Assembly (NCBI GenBank): GCA_963995525.1 | Contig: OZ023206.1 | Span: forward strand, 50,733,713-50,797,712 | Direction of reading: 5' to 3' | From: Escarpia spicata | Lineage: Eukaryota; Annelida; Polychaeta; Sabellida; Siboglinidae | DNA: 64,000 bases | In this document: positions 46,700 to 57,079 of the stretch, one piece after another | Layout of the letters: every line of letters begins with the position of its first letter | Numbering within the stretch: position 1 is the first letter of the stretch | Position numbers and translations under genes: made by a program | The notes under the pieces: generated by a model | The model's input: the letters and a program-made list of their open reading frames with translations, nothing else | Database searches by the model: none | What the model was told of the DNA's origin: nothing

Positions 46700-48215
46700 A
46701 AGCAATCTAAACATTTATTTATAACCAGCTTGAATCTTTCTTTAAAAGACAAACTTATCTAAGATAACCAATATGGATTTATAAAGGATCATTCAACTGC
46801 ATTTACCGCTGTCGAATTAAGAACTGGATTTACTATCCACACTTTTTTAATAATCTACCTGGACATTTCAAAAGTATTTGATATCCTGGACCACTTAATA
46901 TTAATAGATAAGTTGAGTTTCATGGCATAAAACGAGTAGCCCTAGATCTGTTCAAAAACTATTTTAAACAAATAGAAAAAAGACATTGAAGAAACCCAAT
47001 CTGAAATGCTTAATATCTCAAAAGGCGCACTTCAAGGATCAATTCTAGGCCCTTTGTTATTATTAGTCTTGATTAATGACTGCCCAATCTAATCCAAAAT
47101 TAAACTATATAACGTATGTATCTCTCAAGTACTCTAGATTCTTTTGTGCAATGTGAAAACAATGAAAATGTGGAATCTCTAATCAACAAATGTAAATAAA
47201 TCAAAATATATAATTTTCAAAGAAACTAGAAGAAATATTAATATGATAAACCCATAAAATCTACAAATATATAACACAAACAATGATAGGGTAGAGAAGT
47301 TAATTTTCCTAGGCCTAAGTGGTTTAATTAATAATTAAACAGACACAGTCATATTGAGAAAATCTAAAATAGATGCTCCTGGACTACAGGTACCCTAACT
47401 ATACTTAAACGATTGTTACCTCTGAATATACAACTCTCTGATATTATCACATCTAAATTATGTTAGCATGTAAATTGCTTCCGGACTCGGTTACATTCAT
47501 AGTTTTGAAAATATGGTAAGTTACCTTTCCGAGTTCTATGTTGCTCAGAACGGAGCTTTCGACCTCTTCACGACGTCTTCATCAGCATTGGTCTGCGCCA
47601 CTCTCGGTCGTCATGTAACTATGTTGGTAACTGTCACGTGACAACACTTCCAGGAAGATCGCGGGAAGGTCGAAAAGCTCCGTTCTTAGCAACATAGGAC
47701 TCTGAAAGGTAACTTACCATATTTTTAAAATCTAAATTATGGTTTAACGGCCTAGGGCTATAGATGTGAGAGAAATATAACTAAATAAATTTAACGCTAA
47801 CACCAATGCACTGTTCAGATGTCTTATATTACCAAAAGTAGAACATCTTCTAAATGTTCACGAATTCAAACTATTCCATAAATATTCATGCAATAAACTA
47901 CCAGTATCTCTATAAAACTTGCCATTTGTTCAAAACAACAGTTATCGCAAATTTTACACTCAGTATAAAATTCATCAATCAGGTTACATTATGAATTAGC
48001 CCAACGAAGCTTCAGGTATAGTTTGCCACATACAATATATAATGCACCAGATTTAATAAAGAACAAGATTACCACTCACAGTTTATATGCCTTTGCAACT
48101 TATTCCAAGCTTTATTATCTGAATACTCTTGCTGAGCAGTGTACAATCCCAAACTGTTATATATGTAATATTGATATCTTTGGACGCCAGCTGTGTCTCT
48201 TGTAATAAATTACTT
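46700..48215 (+). pseudogene. Degenerate LINE reverse transcriptase (jockey/CR1-like)
   Basis: Plus-strand traces in shifting frames: YGFIKDHSTAFTAVE, IYLDISKVFDILDHLILIDKL, then a SILGPLL block, an LGL block, and near 47730 an LNYG motif followed by a C-terminal region ending IPNCYIC. This order is the thumb and C-terminus of jockey/CR1-type RTs. The catalytic YADD cannot be read. Stops are frequent, so this is an old copy. A 267 bp insertion splits it at the LNYG codons. Confidence 0.75.
47463..47729. mobile_element. 267 bp fold-back insertion with 12 bp target duplication
   Basis: ATCTAAATTATG occurs at 47451-47462 and again at 47730-47741, flanking the insert. Inside, about 47504-47563 and 47670-47729 are imperfect reverse complements built around AATATGGTAAGTTACCTTTC and GGTCGAAAAGCTCCGTTCT. 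The 12 bp duplication fits LINE-driven insertion better than cut-and-paste, whereas the inverted arms look like a fold-back or MITE. Family not recognised. Confidence 0.75.
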
Positions 48216-48748
48216 AATTTAGAAACCAACTGTTTGTACGTTTGTGTTTTTAGTAAGTGTAATATATAATATATATAAGACATAATATCATGTACATTTG
48301 TCTTGTAGTAATGCACCAATTGTACTAGGGATTGTCTTCTTTTATCAATCAAATAAGAGATGGCTGCTCGTGGATAGACGTGTATTCCATGTGTCCCGAG
48401 CTTTGAATAGTTTTTGTGGTGCGGAGGCGTTGGAGTGTGGAGATTTTCAAGGTGGGTGATTGACCGAAGGAGATAGAGCACGCTGAACTTTTCGGACTTT
48501 GTGAAAGTGCTAGATGGAGGTCGCTTAGCTGCTATTAGTTCCATAACTTAAGCCTGAAATCGACGCACATTACGCCTTAAGGCTAAGCCTGAAATCGACG
48601 CACATTACGCTCCAGTGTCAGTGTGTGCCTGTGTAGCAGGGTGCATAACGTAACAACGTCTGGCTCTGGCAAACAACGCCGGACAGTGGAACTGTAGACA
48701 CCCACTTCTTATTGTGTTCAGCATGACTGCGTTTGCAAGTTGGCTTAC
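48216..48748. other. Non-coding DNA with a short direct repeat
   Basis: TAAGCCTGAAATCGACGCAC and the following seven bases occur at 48549-48575 and again at 48584-48610, separated by CTTAAGGC. Nothing else is recognisable. Confidence 0.6.
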
Positions 48749-48751
48749 AAT

Positions 48752-49467
48752 ATGCCTAGGTCGCGTAGAGCAAGCAATGTCGAGGAAAACCAAGAAGATC
48801 AATTAGTTCTAAGACTAATTGCAGCCCTCAACGATTCAGCGGTGCTGAACAAAATGAAACAAGTTCTCTTTCCGGATGAACTCGCCAAAGAGATTCGTGA
48901 ATTGAGACAAATGTTCAAAAACTTTCAACAGCAACTGGATGAAAAAAACAATAAAATTGCACTGCTTGAAGATAAGGTTACTCATCTCCAGAACCAAATT
49001 GATGACAATGAACAATATGGCCATAGGGCAAACCTACGTTTGAGGAAACAGGTCATGGGGAGGACCTTGAGTCAAAGCCATTGAAATTTGTAACGAGCAC
49101 ATAAAAAATCAGTCCTGCTGTATTGCCCAGCGACTTTGAACGGGTACACAGAATTGGTCGCAAAACGGACACCTTCACCAGGCCGCGACCCGTAATCGTC
49201 CGCTTCAAATCGGAGAAGACACGCGACAAAGTGTTTCAGTCAAGAGCTTCACTTAAACAAAAGAACGAACGAGTAGCCGAGCGAAGTTTGAAGATCTTCA
49301 TAAATGAAGATTTGACAACAATGCGCTCAAAGTTGGCTTACTCAATAAGAGTGTTGAAAAAGGCAAACAAAATCAGAGACTGCTGGACTGGAACATTGTA
49401 ATCAGGGATGTCAACAACGTGATTCACAGGATATACACCTCGAATGAGCTGGACAAGTACCAATGAC
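48752..49467 (+). pseudogene. LINE ORF1-like protein, frameshifted
   Basis: The first block encodes MPRSRRASNVEENQEDQ, then a coiled coil (LPDELAKEIRELRQMFKNF-like to LEDKVTHLQNQIDDNEQYG). After a frame change comes the block with FERVHRIGRK, RPRPVIVRFKSEKTR and FINEDLTTMRSKL, then a final NELDKYQ and stop. Coiled coil plus RNA-recognition-like domain is the layout of ORF1 proteins of many non-LTR elements, which bind the element RNA. Disrupted between the two halves near 49040-49120. Confidence 0.75.
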
Positions 49468-49499
49468 ATGCAAGGCATAGCACCAAATGACGGTGATAA

Positions 49500-49869
49500 T
49501 GATGTGAAAAATTAGTTATTGTTCACGTGACATTTCTGACTGACACGAAATCTAGTTCTGCGATTGGCAATGTCTGCTGTATGAACTGTACGTTTGTAAA
49601 TAAGTTGGTTAAAAGGTACCTATTTTTTTTCGTCAATATATTGTTTTGTTATTTGCAGTGTTCCCTATATCAACTTTTTTTAAACATATATCTTAGTGCA
49701 GTTTGCTACTCACTTGTGTCGTGACTTGCGATATGGTTTCTGTTTAATGCTTCTTTATTTTCCACACGACTTTTTATTTATTATAATATAATAACCTATG
49801 CATTTATATATATATTGGAAATCTCTTCCCCCAAATTACTCTTCCTACAAGGTTCACAACATGTACAGT
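49500..49869. other. Non-coding AT-rich DNA
   Basis: Lies between two LINE fragments and may be decayed LINE sequence; no motif supports that. Confidence 0.4.
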
Positions 49870-50220
49870 TACGCTTATTGATAATTTTTTTGGTAATTTA
49901 ACAAAGCATATTTTGAAAAGTACAGCAGGAATATTAATTTTTAAAAATTATGATCATCAACCATATGTTATGCTTATGAACGCTACTCTAAAAGAGGAAC
50001 ATACTACAAAATGTATACGAGTTAATGTAAAAAATAAAGAGGCTATGTTAAAAGTCAGAAATGATATAATCTCTTCTGGAGAAAAAAAAAAATTTGATAC
50101 AAGTTAAATGCTAATCCAAACCATAATTATAATATTATCATCAATGAAATAAATCAAGCTAAAAATAAATATATGACTAGCAAATTAATGAAATTTAATA
50201 AATATAAACGTTGCTGTAAA
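49870..50220 (+). pseudogene. LINE endonuclease C-terminus and linker to RT
   Basis: The block AGILIFKNYDHQPYVMLM corresponds to the SDH-type end of a LINE endonuclease. It is followed by Lys-rich text and, after a stop, by NPNHNYNIIINEINQAKNKYM and KFNKYK, the usual endonuclease-RT linker in jockey/CR1-like elements. Same strand as the ORF1 piece upstream, so both may belong to one decayed element. Confidence 0.6.
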
Positions 50221-50842
50221 CACAATACAAGTAAAGGAAATCTGATAAATCTTCTTTGTCATTGCATACAACGAAGTAGGCTGCCATCGTATGGAGACAA
50301 TAAAACGGCGATGCTAACCAGTTCGCATTCGTTGACTGAATGAGGCCGGCTTCAGGTCGATCACTAATAGGATTTGATTTTTGCGTATGTGCGGAGTCTG
50401 ACTACCTCCTCTGATTTTCCCTTGTGATGGAACTTAAGGCAGAGCGAATGTCTGCATTGAATCTGAGTAGTTCCCCAGGGACTAGCCACAAAAATAAACT
50501 GCGCATGATACAAATGTCATTATAAAAAAGTGGTTTAAACTGTCCACACAAAAGTGTGATCTAAGTGTAACATTTATGCCATTATTTTCACGTGACAATA
50601 ACACGATGGCTTTAATTTTTATGCTTAGTCTTTAGTGTCAAAGTTTCAGCGGCAAACTTGAAAGTCACAAGATTACTAACGGGTGTGTCCTCCATATGCG
50701 TTGATCACAGACAGAATAATGATTATGTCTACCCTCGTAACAATAGCACAGCAAGACACATATCGGTTAACAATTCAACACTGTGGTGGTTAGGGCCTAT
50801 CAATGAACACACAACGAGTATCTGCGAGCATGCCATGATGTT
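50221..50842. other. Non-coding DNA
   Basis: No gene, RNA or repeat recognised. Confidence 0.4.
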
Positions 50843-51084
50843 TAAATTATTATTATTATAAAGCATTTATAGAGCGCCGTGTGTCCGGATAACAAATCTG
50901 CTCAAAGACGCTGACAATCGTAGAGTATAAGTAAAATACATTAAGTGACCTAAAACATATTAAATAGAAATATCAAATAGAAAGATAAACGAATATGATT
51001 TAAAAGTAGCATATACAAATTACATAAAATGTCAGTTAGATAAACCTGAATAAAAATAAATATATATATTTACAAGTGTATATA
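50843..51084 (-). mobile_element. 3' end fragment of L2/CR1-like LINE
   Basis: Matches 8489-8725, including GCATTTATAGAGCGCCGTG and the AAATCTGCTCAAAG block, at roughly 90-95%. It is the same family as the LINE in the palindrome arms. The fragment breaks off exactly at the TG of the LTR element, which inserted into it. Confidence 0.85.
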
Positions 51085-51447
51085 TGTGACGGGGCCAATT
51101 TGTACAACAACAAGTCGGCTCCAATCTTTTCGATCAAGTTCTTTATTTGTGGTCTTACTTCCGGATACAAAAAGAAACCTAAGCAAAGTAAACAGTTTGT
51201 CAATACAGTACTAACAATACAAATATACGTAAGTAGATATATTAATGATTATGATGCGTGGACACATGTCACACAGCACGCATGCGCAATATAATGAATC
51301 CAGTATAATGTAAAGTAACCTAAAGATATATAATTGTCGTACAAGTTATACTAGGAATGCAAATGTATGTAAATCAACAACACAAGTATAAGCATCTAAC
51401 AGATGCAATAATTACATAATCTACCATGACTGTAATGACCATGCTCA
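51085..51447 (-). repeat. LTR (3' LTR of copy 1), extent approximate
   Basis: The outer edge is certain from the repeat boundary. The inner edge is inferred: on the minus strand TGAGCATGG follows a G-rich GTGTTGGGG run that could be the polypurine tract, giving TG to CA termini and 363 bp. An AATAAA signal lies about 60 bases before the CA end. Confidence 0.5.
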
Positions 51448-52670
51448 CCCCAACACTGCTCTGGAGGCTCATTAATGAATCTCACATCATTCATTCGAGG
51501 CCTGGCTCCCTCCTGCAATGGCATGGTGCAACATGTCATTTATAGCAGAACACATATAATTATTTACACAAGTATTTCAATTCCATATTCCTATACTACT
51601 TTGTGTTACCATATTCTGTTCCAATTTACTACACAGTATACCTATTCTATGACTTGTTAAATGACTGAACCAAACACTCGGCCAGTGTTTACCACCTAGC
51701 TACACTATCCACGGTGGCTCCCAACTTGTTTTCAAGTGTCAGTCTCTAGGGAATATGCTCCACACTCTACACAGCCAACCCCATAGGGTGATTAATCAGG
51801 AGGACATTAGTGGCCACTGGGCAGTTTCTGATACTGACTGCACAGCTTTATAGAACACATTTTGTTGCTAAATGCATAATATGGCCGTATATTAACCTAA
51901 TAGCACGTAGATTAAGCATCATAATACAAAACACAGTACCTGATTAAACATGATTAAAACTGTATACTCTGCAAGTTATATCACCAGCAGGATGCAAGCA
52001 TTCTAAAACTCATTAAGACCACTGCTGTTTACAACCAGCCAGTGTGGGTCAACCACAGCATCCTGGGGTGTCCACTCAAAGCAATTTTCCATATAGTGAA
52101 AACCCTTATAACTAAATAATTGCTTTAAAACATCCATGCAAGTTTAGGTCTAATGATGGACAATCTTTCACTTCATGATGTGGTGTAATTAGAAAAGGGA
52201 AATAATACCTTAAAAGTATTATTGAACAAGTTGACACTCACCAAAAATAAATGTCTCCTTGTTGTGTGAAACCTGAGCCAGCCTAGCCCACAGCTGCTGT
52301 ACCAATGCTTGGTGAAAATACACACGTGACCAGTGTCTCTGGAGTTTATCTCATACCATTCAAGCAACTGGTTACTCATAGTAATTAATTACCTAAATAT
52401 AATTATAATCAACACCTTAGCAATTAAATCATGAAAAATGTAGTTTCACAAAATAAAGAATGTAACAATATCCGTCATCTACTTAGCATATGGTGCTGCC
52501 ATATTGTGGCTGGTGGCGACATTAGAATGACAATTAAGATGTATTCCATCTCTTAATTAGCATGTTACAACATAACTATGAACATGTGTAGGTGTCCAAA
52601 CTGCTACCTTACAATCTTCCGAGCTAAATGTCTGCCGTCTCGGTAGACACTAATTCTACTCATCGTTCCT
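51448..52670 (-). other. Non-coding tail between integrase and 3' LTR (copy 1)
   Basis: About 1.2 kb without a credible gene; the best frame is 68 residues and resembles nothing. No envelope-like ORF is seen. It is longer than usual for a gypsy element without env. Confidence 0.6.
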
Positions 52671-53666
52671 TCAGTGATTGTGCAATAGCTGCTTCTGTAG
52701 ATCCTTTCTCGAGGAAGCAATTAGTGCTTTAGACAGAGAGGTAATTGCCCTGTCTATGGAATCTTCCATATCAGTGAATTTACAAACATTGACAGTCTGC
52801 ACAGCAGCAGAGCTTGGTAGACGATGTAGGTTGGTATGTTTTCCTGCAGTGGTTCGTACCGAACGTCGAATTATTTGTTGCCCATTATCTGCATTCCCAA
52901 CTCCTGCTCGTCTAACTTCCATCTCAACGGCATCTGGCAGTTGTCCTCTATCCTCATTTTGATTTAAGGCATCATCTACACCTGTGGGCACACCTGGCAC
53001 AACTCCTTGATGTAGGCTGTCAATTGTTATAACGTCCAGCTCCTCTTCTGAATCCGATGACCCTGGAGTGTTGGAATCAATAGGTGGTGCAATTGTTTCC
53101 TGGTTGTCATTACTTCGCAACTCAGTGTACTCATTGTTGGGCACTAATTCTTTGCTATCCAACAACTCAGCTCGATGGATTGCTTTTGTGGCTCCAAAAC
53201 CATCAGCTGGTTGAATGATATATACATTGCCACCATCGAGACAAGACAACACTTTGTATGGAGTCGGTTTCCATGCGTCCTGAATCTTGGCACGACCAAT
53301 GGGATGGTTACGCAAGAAGACCCTTGATCCAATCCTGATGCCTTGATCATTTGCTTTCTTCTCCTGCCGTCTCTTTCGTGCATGTACTCCTCGATCAGTA
53401 TTGCGACGAACTCGCTCTAGTACATGGTTCAGCCTATGACAATGGCTCTCCAACCAATCATCCACCGACCCAGTCCTGGCATCTTCCTGTGTCAACCCCA
53501 GGAACGATTCAGCAGGCAGTCTTGGATCTCGTCCAAACATAACGAAGAATGGCGAATATCCCGTTGAAGCATGTGGTATGGCATTGTATGCAAATGTCAG
53601 CTCTGGCAAGTGTTTCGGCCATCGTCGTTTCTCATCTGCTGATAGGGTTCGGAGTAAGTTGTGCAT
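52671..53666 (-). pseudogene. Integrase C-terminal part (copy 1)
   Basis: Continues the same frame after the TAA. The catalytic Glu codon (53682-53684, within AHCERYN) lies 35 residues after the second Asp, upstream of the first Met of this segment, so translation from that Met would lack it. It then shows WPKHLPELTFAYNAIPHAST, FVMFGRDPRLP, a basic domain with GSRVFLRN and a PYKVL GPY/F-like module, and a long acidic tail of unknown function. Confidence 0.88.
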
Positions 53667-53738
53667 CGTTCTGTTATATCGTTCACAATGAGCGTTTCCT
53701 TGCGGTCTGTACGGTGTTGTCTTTGTCTTCTTGATGTC

Positions 53739-55358
53739 TTACATACGGCACAATTCTCTAATCACAGTACCATCAAAGTTGCGACCTTGATCACTGTGAA
53801 TTCGTCTCGGTACGCCAAACTGGACAAACCAGTTATTTACCAACACGGTGGCAACTGTCTTTGCCTTTTGGTCTTTCGTTGGAATTGCTTGTGTGAATTT
53901 GGTGAAGATATCTGTGATGACCAGCACATTCTCACGTCCATCTGATGCAGGCTCCAAAACCGTAAAGTCAATCGCCAACACATCGAGTGGTGCAGTAGCC
54001 ACGAGACTACCCATATGTGTTTGCAGCTTGGGTTGTTTGTCTTTAGCCAGACAACAACGCTCACATTTGTCACACCATCTTTGTACATCACACGTCATCG
54101 TTGGCCAGTAACAGCGCATCTTTATTAATGCTAATGTGCGTTCTGAACCTTGATGTCCAGCAGCATCGTGCATTGCGATTAGTACTCTGTTGCGTAACTG
54201 AGTGGGTAAAACCAGTTGATTGATTTCCACTCCTTCGATCTCGATTTTCCTTGTCAATACTCCGTCCTTGAAAGAAAGCTTAGTTTGTTGACCAATGATT
54301 TTCCTCGCTGGCTTGCTCAGTGTCATTATCCGTCTTCTTGTTGGTTTGTGGTTTGATTTGAGATATGGCAACACTTGCCTAATATCTTCATCCTGTTCTT
54401 GCATGGTTATCATCTCAGTCTTTGGGATGGTAGATAGCATGGTGGCTGTTGCAGTTGTTATCTCATGAACAAACACGTCTCGTGCTGTCGGGTTTTGTGA
54501 AGACAGGATGTCGTTTGTTTCATGAATCTTTGATCTAAGTTCGGTTGAGAGGATTGTACCACCAACAGTCTCCTGAATTATAGTAGATACGGCAAATGGT
54601 GTCATTTCTCGTTCGGATTCTTCTCTATCACTCGGCGGTCTCCTGCTCAAGGAATCAGCATTCCTATTTGCACGGCCAGATCGGTACTTCAAACTGAAAT
54701 CGAATGATGCCAGTTGTGAAGCCCACCGCATCTCTGTGGCTCCAAGCTTGGACGTTTGCAGGTAACTCAACGGGTTGTTGTCTGTGAAGACGACAAATTT
54801 CGACCCGAGTAAGTAGTCTCGAAACCTTTCAGTAACAGCCCACTTCAGTGCTAGAAATTCAAGCTTCATGCTACTGTAGTTCTCCATATTTCTCTCTGTT
54901 GGTTTGAGGCTTCTACTCGCATAGCAGATCACTCTACGTCCCTCTTCAAAGTCTTGGGAGAGTACAGCTCCCAGTGCTTGGTACGACGCATCCACCTCCA
55001 CAACAAACGGTTGAGAGAAATCGGGGTATGCAAGCACTCTACCAGAAGTGAGTTGTTTTTTTAGCTGCTCAAATGATTCTTGACAATCTGCAGACCATCG
55101 GTTTGCGAAAGGAACGAAAATAGATGCAGAACTGTCAAGAGTCTTCCTTTGTCTGGTATTCTTCTTGCGATGTTTCGTCTTAGTACCACCGAGCAAAGCG
55201 TTAAGCGGAGCTGCAATCTTGGAGAATCCAGGTACCATACGTCTGTAGTACCCAGCAAGTCCCAAGAAACTCCTAAGCTCTGTCTCAGAGGTTGGTGTTG
55301 GCCAACTGTCTATGGCCTCAGTCTTTTCAGGGTCACATGACACACCATCTTCCGACAC
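53739..55358 (-). pseudogene. RNase H and integrase N-terminal part (copy 1)
   Basis: 539 residues in frame with RT. It begins in the RT connection (LRSFLGLAGYYRRMVPGF), has RNase H with VEVDASYQALGAVLSQ and FTDNNPL, then the integrase zinc domain (HDAAGHQGSERT to CDKCERC) and the core with the first two catalytic aspartates (LAIDFTVLE and HSDQGRNF). A TAA at 53739-53741 cuts the chain between the second Asp and the catalytic Glu. Confidence 0.9.
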
Positions 55359-55403
55359 AATGTGACCTAGATAGTTTATCTTTCGCTTGAAGAGATGACA
55401 CTT

Positions 55404-56489
55404 TTATGGCTTGAGCTTCAAACCTTGCTCTTCTAAGCGTGTCAAAACAACTTCTAGATTGGTGATCATCTCCTCAATGCTCTTTGCATACAGCAAAATG
55501 TCGTCGAGGTATATTAGTAGATTCTCGTAGTTGAAATCAGCTAACATGCTTTCCATGAGACGCTGATACGTGGCAGGAGCATTGCAAAGACCAAACGGCA
55601 TTCTCGTGAACTCGAAGAGTCCCCCTGTTCCTACGCGAAAAGCGGTCTTCGATATGTCGTTTTCTTCCATGGCACATTGCATGTATCCTTGGGCGGCATC
55701 CAAGGTGCAGAAATATATGGCTCCTCGGAGTGCTTCCAACGCCTCGTCAATTCTTGGCAGGGGGTATGCGTCTTTCCGAGTCCTTAGATTTAAAGGATGG
55801 TAGTCGACACACACTCTCAGCTCTCCAGTCTTCTTCCTCACTAGCACTGCCTGAAACGCCCACGGGCTGTTGCTCTTTCGGATAATGCCTTGCCGCATCA
55901 AATTTTCTAGATGTTGTCGCACTTCCTGCTGTAGATTGGGCGACACTCGACGATGTGGAATCCTTATGGGCGTTTCAACAGTTAGTGGTATCCCATGTTT
56001 CACATTGTCAATGTAGCCTAGGTCGTCATCACCGAGACTGAACGCACCCACATGCCTGAGTAGCATGGCGTGTAGCAACTTCTTCTGTTCTTCACTGAGG
56101 TTGTTCTCCTCTATATCTAAACTGAATGGAAGTTCAGGTAGATCTTCAGTCTTCGGTGTGATGTCTTCTTGTAGTGGGCCTAACACTACCTTGTCTTCTT
56201 CCACCTGATGGATCTGACAGTCGCGCTCCAGTTGACCATCTACTACTGTTACTTTGGTCATCAGTCCGAGTCGCGTTCGTGGGTTTAGCCAAATGTCCTG
56301 TTCGGTTTCATTGGCGACACACAGAACAACTCTTCCCTTTTCAAGAATGGACAAGGTATCATGTACCTTGACCCCTTGAGGTAGATGTATTTCAACCCCA
56401 ACTCGCTCCACCAACACCTCGCTTGATATTTTCTTATTACCAGTACACGGTACTGACGTCACTGTCCGTGCAGGTAGAAGCACAGGCAT
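55404..56489 (-). pseudogene. Reverse transcriptase (copy 1), ended by in-frame TAA
   Basis: About 361 residues, with IIRKSNSPWAFQAVLVRKK, LRVCVDYHPLNLRT, FCTLDAAQGYMQ, FEFTRMPFGLCNAP and YLDDILLYA (Tyr 327, Asp 329 and 330), the standard gypsy RT set with catalytic residues present. It stops at TAA right after LKLKP, where the family continues into a Ser-Lys-Cys motif; the same frame then runs into RNase H. A Ser-to-stop change of one base would explain it. Confidence 0.9.
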
Positions 56490-56497
56490 CTTACCTG

Positions 56498-57046
56498 CTA
56501 CCTTGGCAAGACCAACGTGGTATTTTGGAATTGTTTCCTCTCTTTAGTTGCGTGCAGAGGCAGTTCGCTAAGCCAATCTGGTCCATCTGGGTGTTTCTGA
56601 AATTCCTCACTTCCCGTTGTATTCAACACATGTTTTGAGATTCGCCGCAACACATTGCATCCTAGAAGGCCAGGAACCGATTCTTTTGCTGCTCGCTGGG
56701 CAGGATTTGGAGAATCTCGCACTACGAGCATTCCTACTCCACTGTATCTATTGTCAAGTGCGACAAGATCTGGCTCGAAGTAACCGACATATGGAACGCT
56801 GAGCCCATTTGCTGCTGTGAGAGTTAGAACTGTGTCTATCTGGATGAGCCGATATCCCTCTGGTTCTAACAATCGACGATAGAATGATTCTGTCACCATT
56901 GATACCTCTGACCCAGAGTCCAATAAACACCTACATTCTACATCTCCAATCTTGATGGTTGCTTCTGGACAATGACCTATTGCCCTGGAGTAAATCCTCT
57001 CCGAATCGATGCCATCCAGCAAGCCAAAGTCACCCCCTTCCACCAC
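56498..57046 (-). CDS. Aspartic protease region, -1 to gag
   Basis: The open frame extends upstream to the frameshift site, so it would be made as a gag-pro fusion; the listed start is only the first alternative initiation codon. CLLDSGSEVSMV carries the DSG catalytic motif, and NVLRR with the preceding GLLGC supplies the second conserved strand of retropepsins. The protease matures gag and pol. The frame ends at TAG, one further -1 frame from RT. No canonical slippery heptamer is found in the short overlap, so a lost base is likely. Confidence 0.8.
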   Translation of the reverse strand: MVEGGDFGLLDGIDSERIYSRAIGHCPEATIKIGDVECRCLLDSGSEVSMVTESFYRRLLEPEGYRLIQIDTVLTLTAANGLSVPYVGYFEPDLVALDNRYSGVGMLVVRDSPNPAQRAAKESVPGLLGCNVLRRISKHVLNTTGSEEFQKHPDGPDWLSELPLHATKERKQFQNTTLVLPR

Positions 57047-57079
57047 TTGGCTTTCAGTGATGGAGGGAATCAGTTTCCC
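57035..57079 (-). promoter_or_regulatory. -1 ribosomal frameshift signal at gag-pro junction
   Basis: On the minus strand the heptamer G GGA AAC lies in the gag frame and is followed at once by the gag stop TGA. After a 5 base spacer, CCCTCCATCACT (57067-57056) pairs with AGTGGTGGAAGGG (57047-57035) around an 8 base loop: 12 pairs, one U-G wobble and one bulged A. The protease frame is exactly -1 to gag and open across the site. Heptamer, spacer and stem all match the known retroviral rule; GGGAAAC is used at gag-pro in some betaretroviruses. Functional slippage is inferred. Confidence 0.85.

Noticed and set aside
52173..52379. Candidate env remnant in the gypsy element
   Set aside because: 68 residues only, no signal peptide, no cysteine pattern or clear transmembrane anchor.
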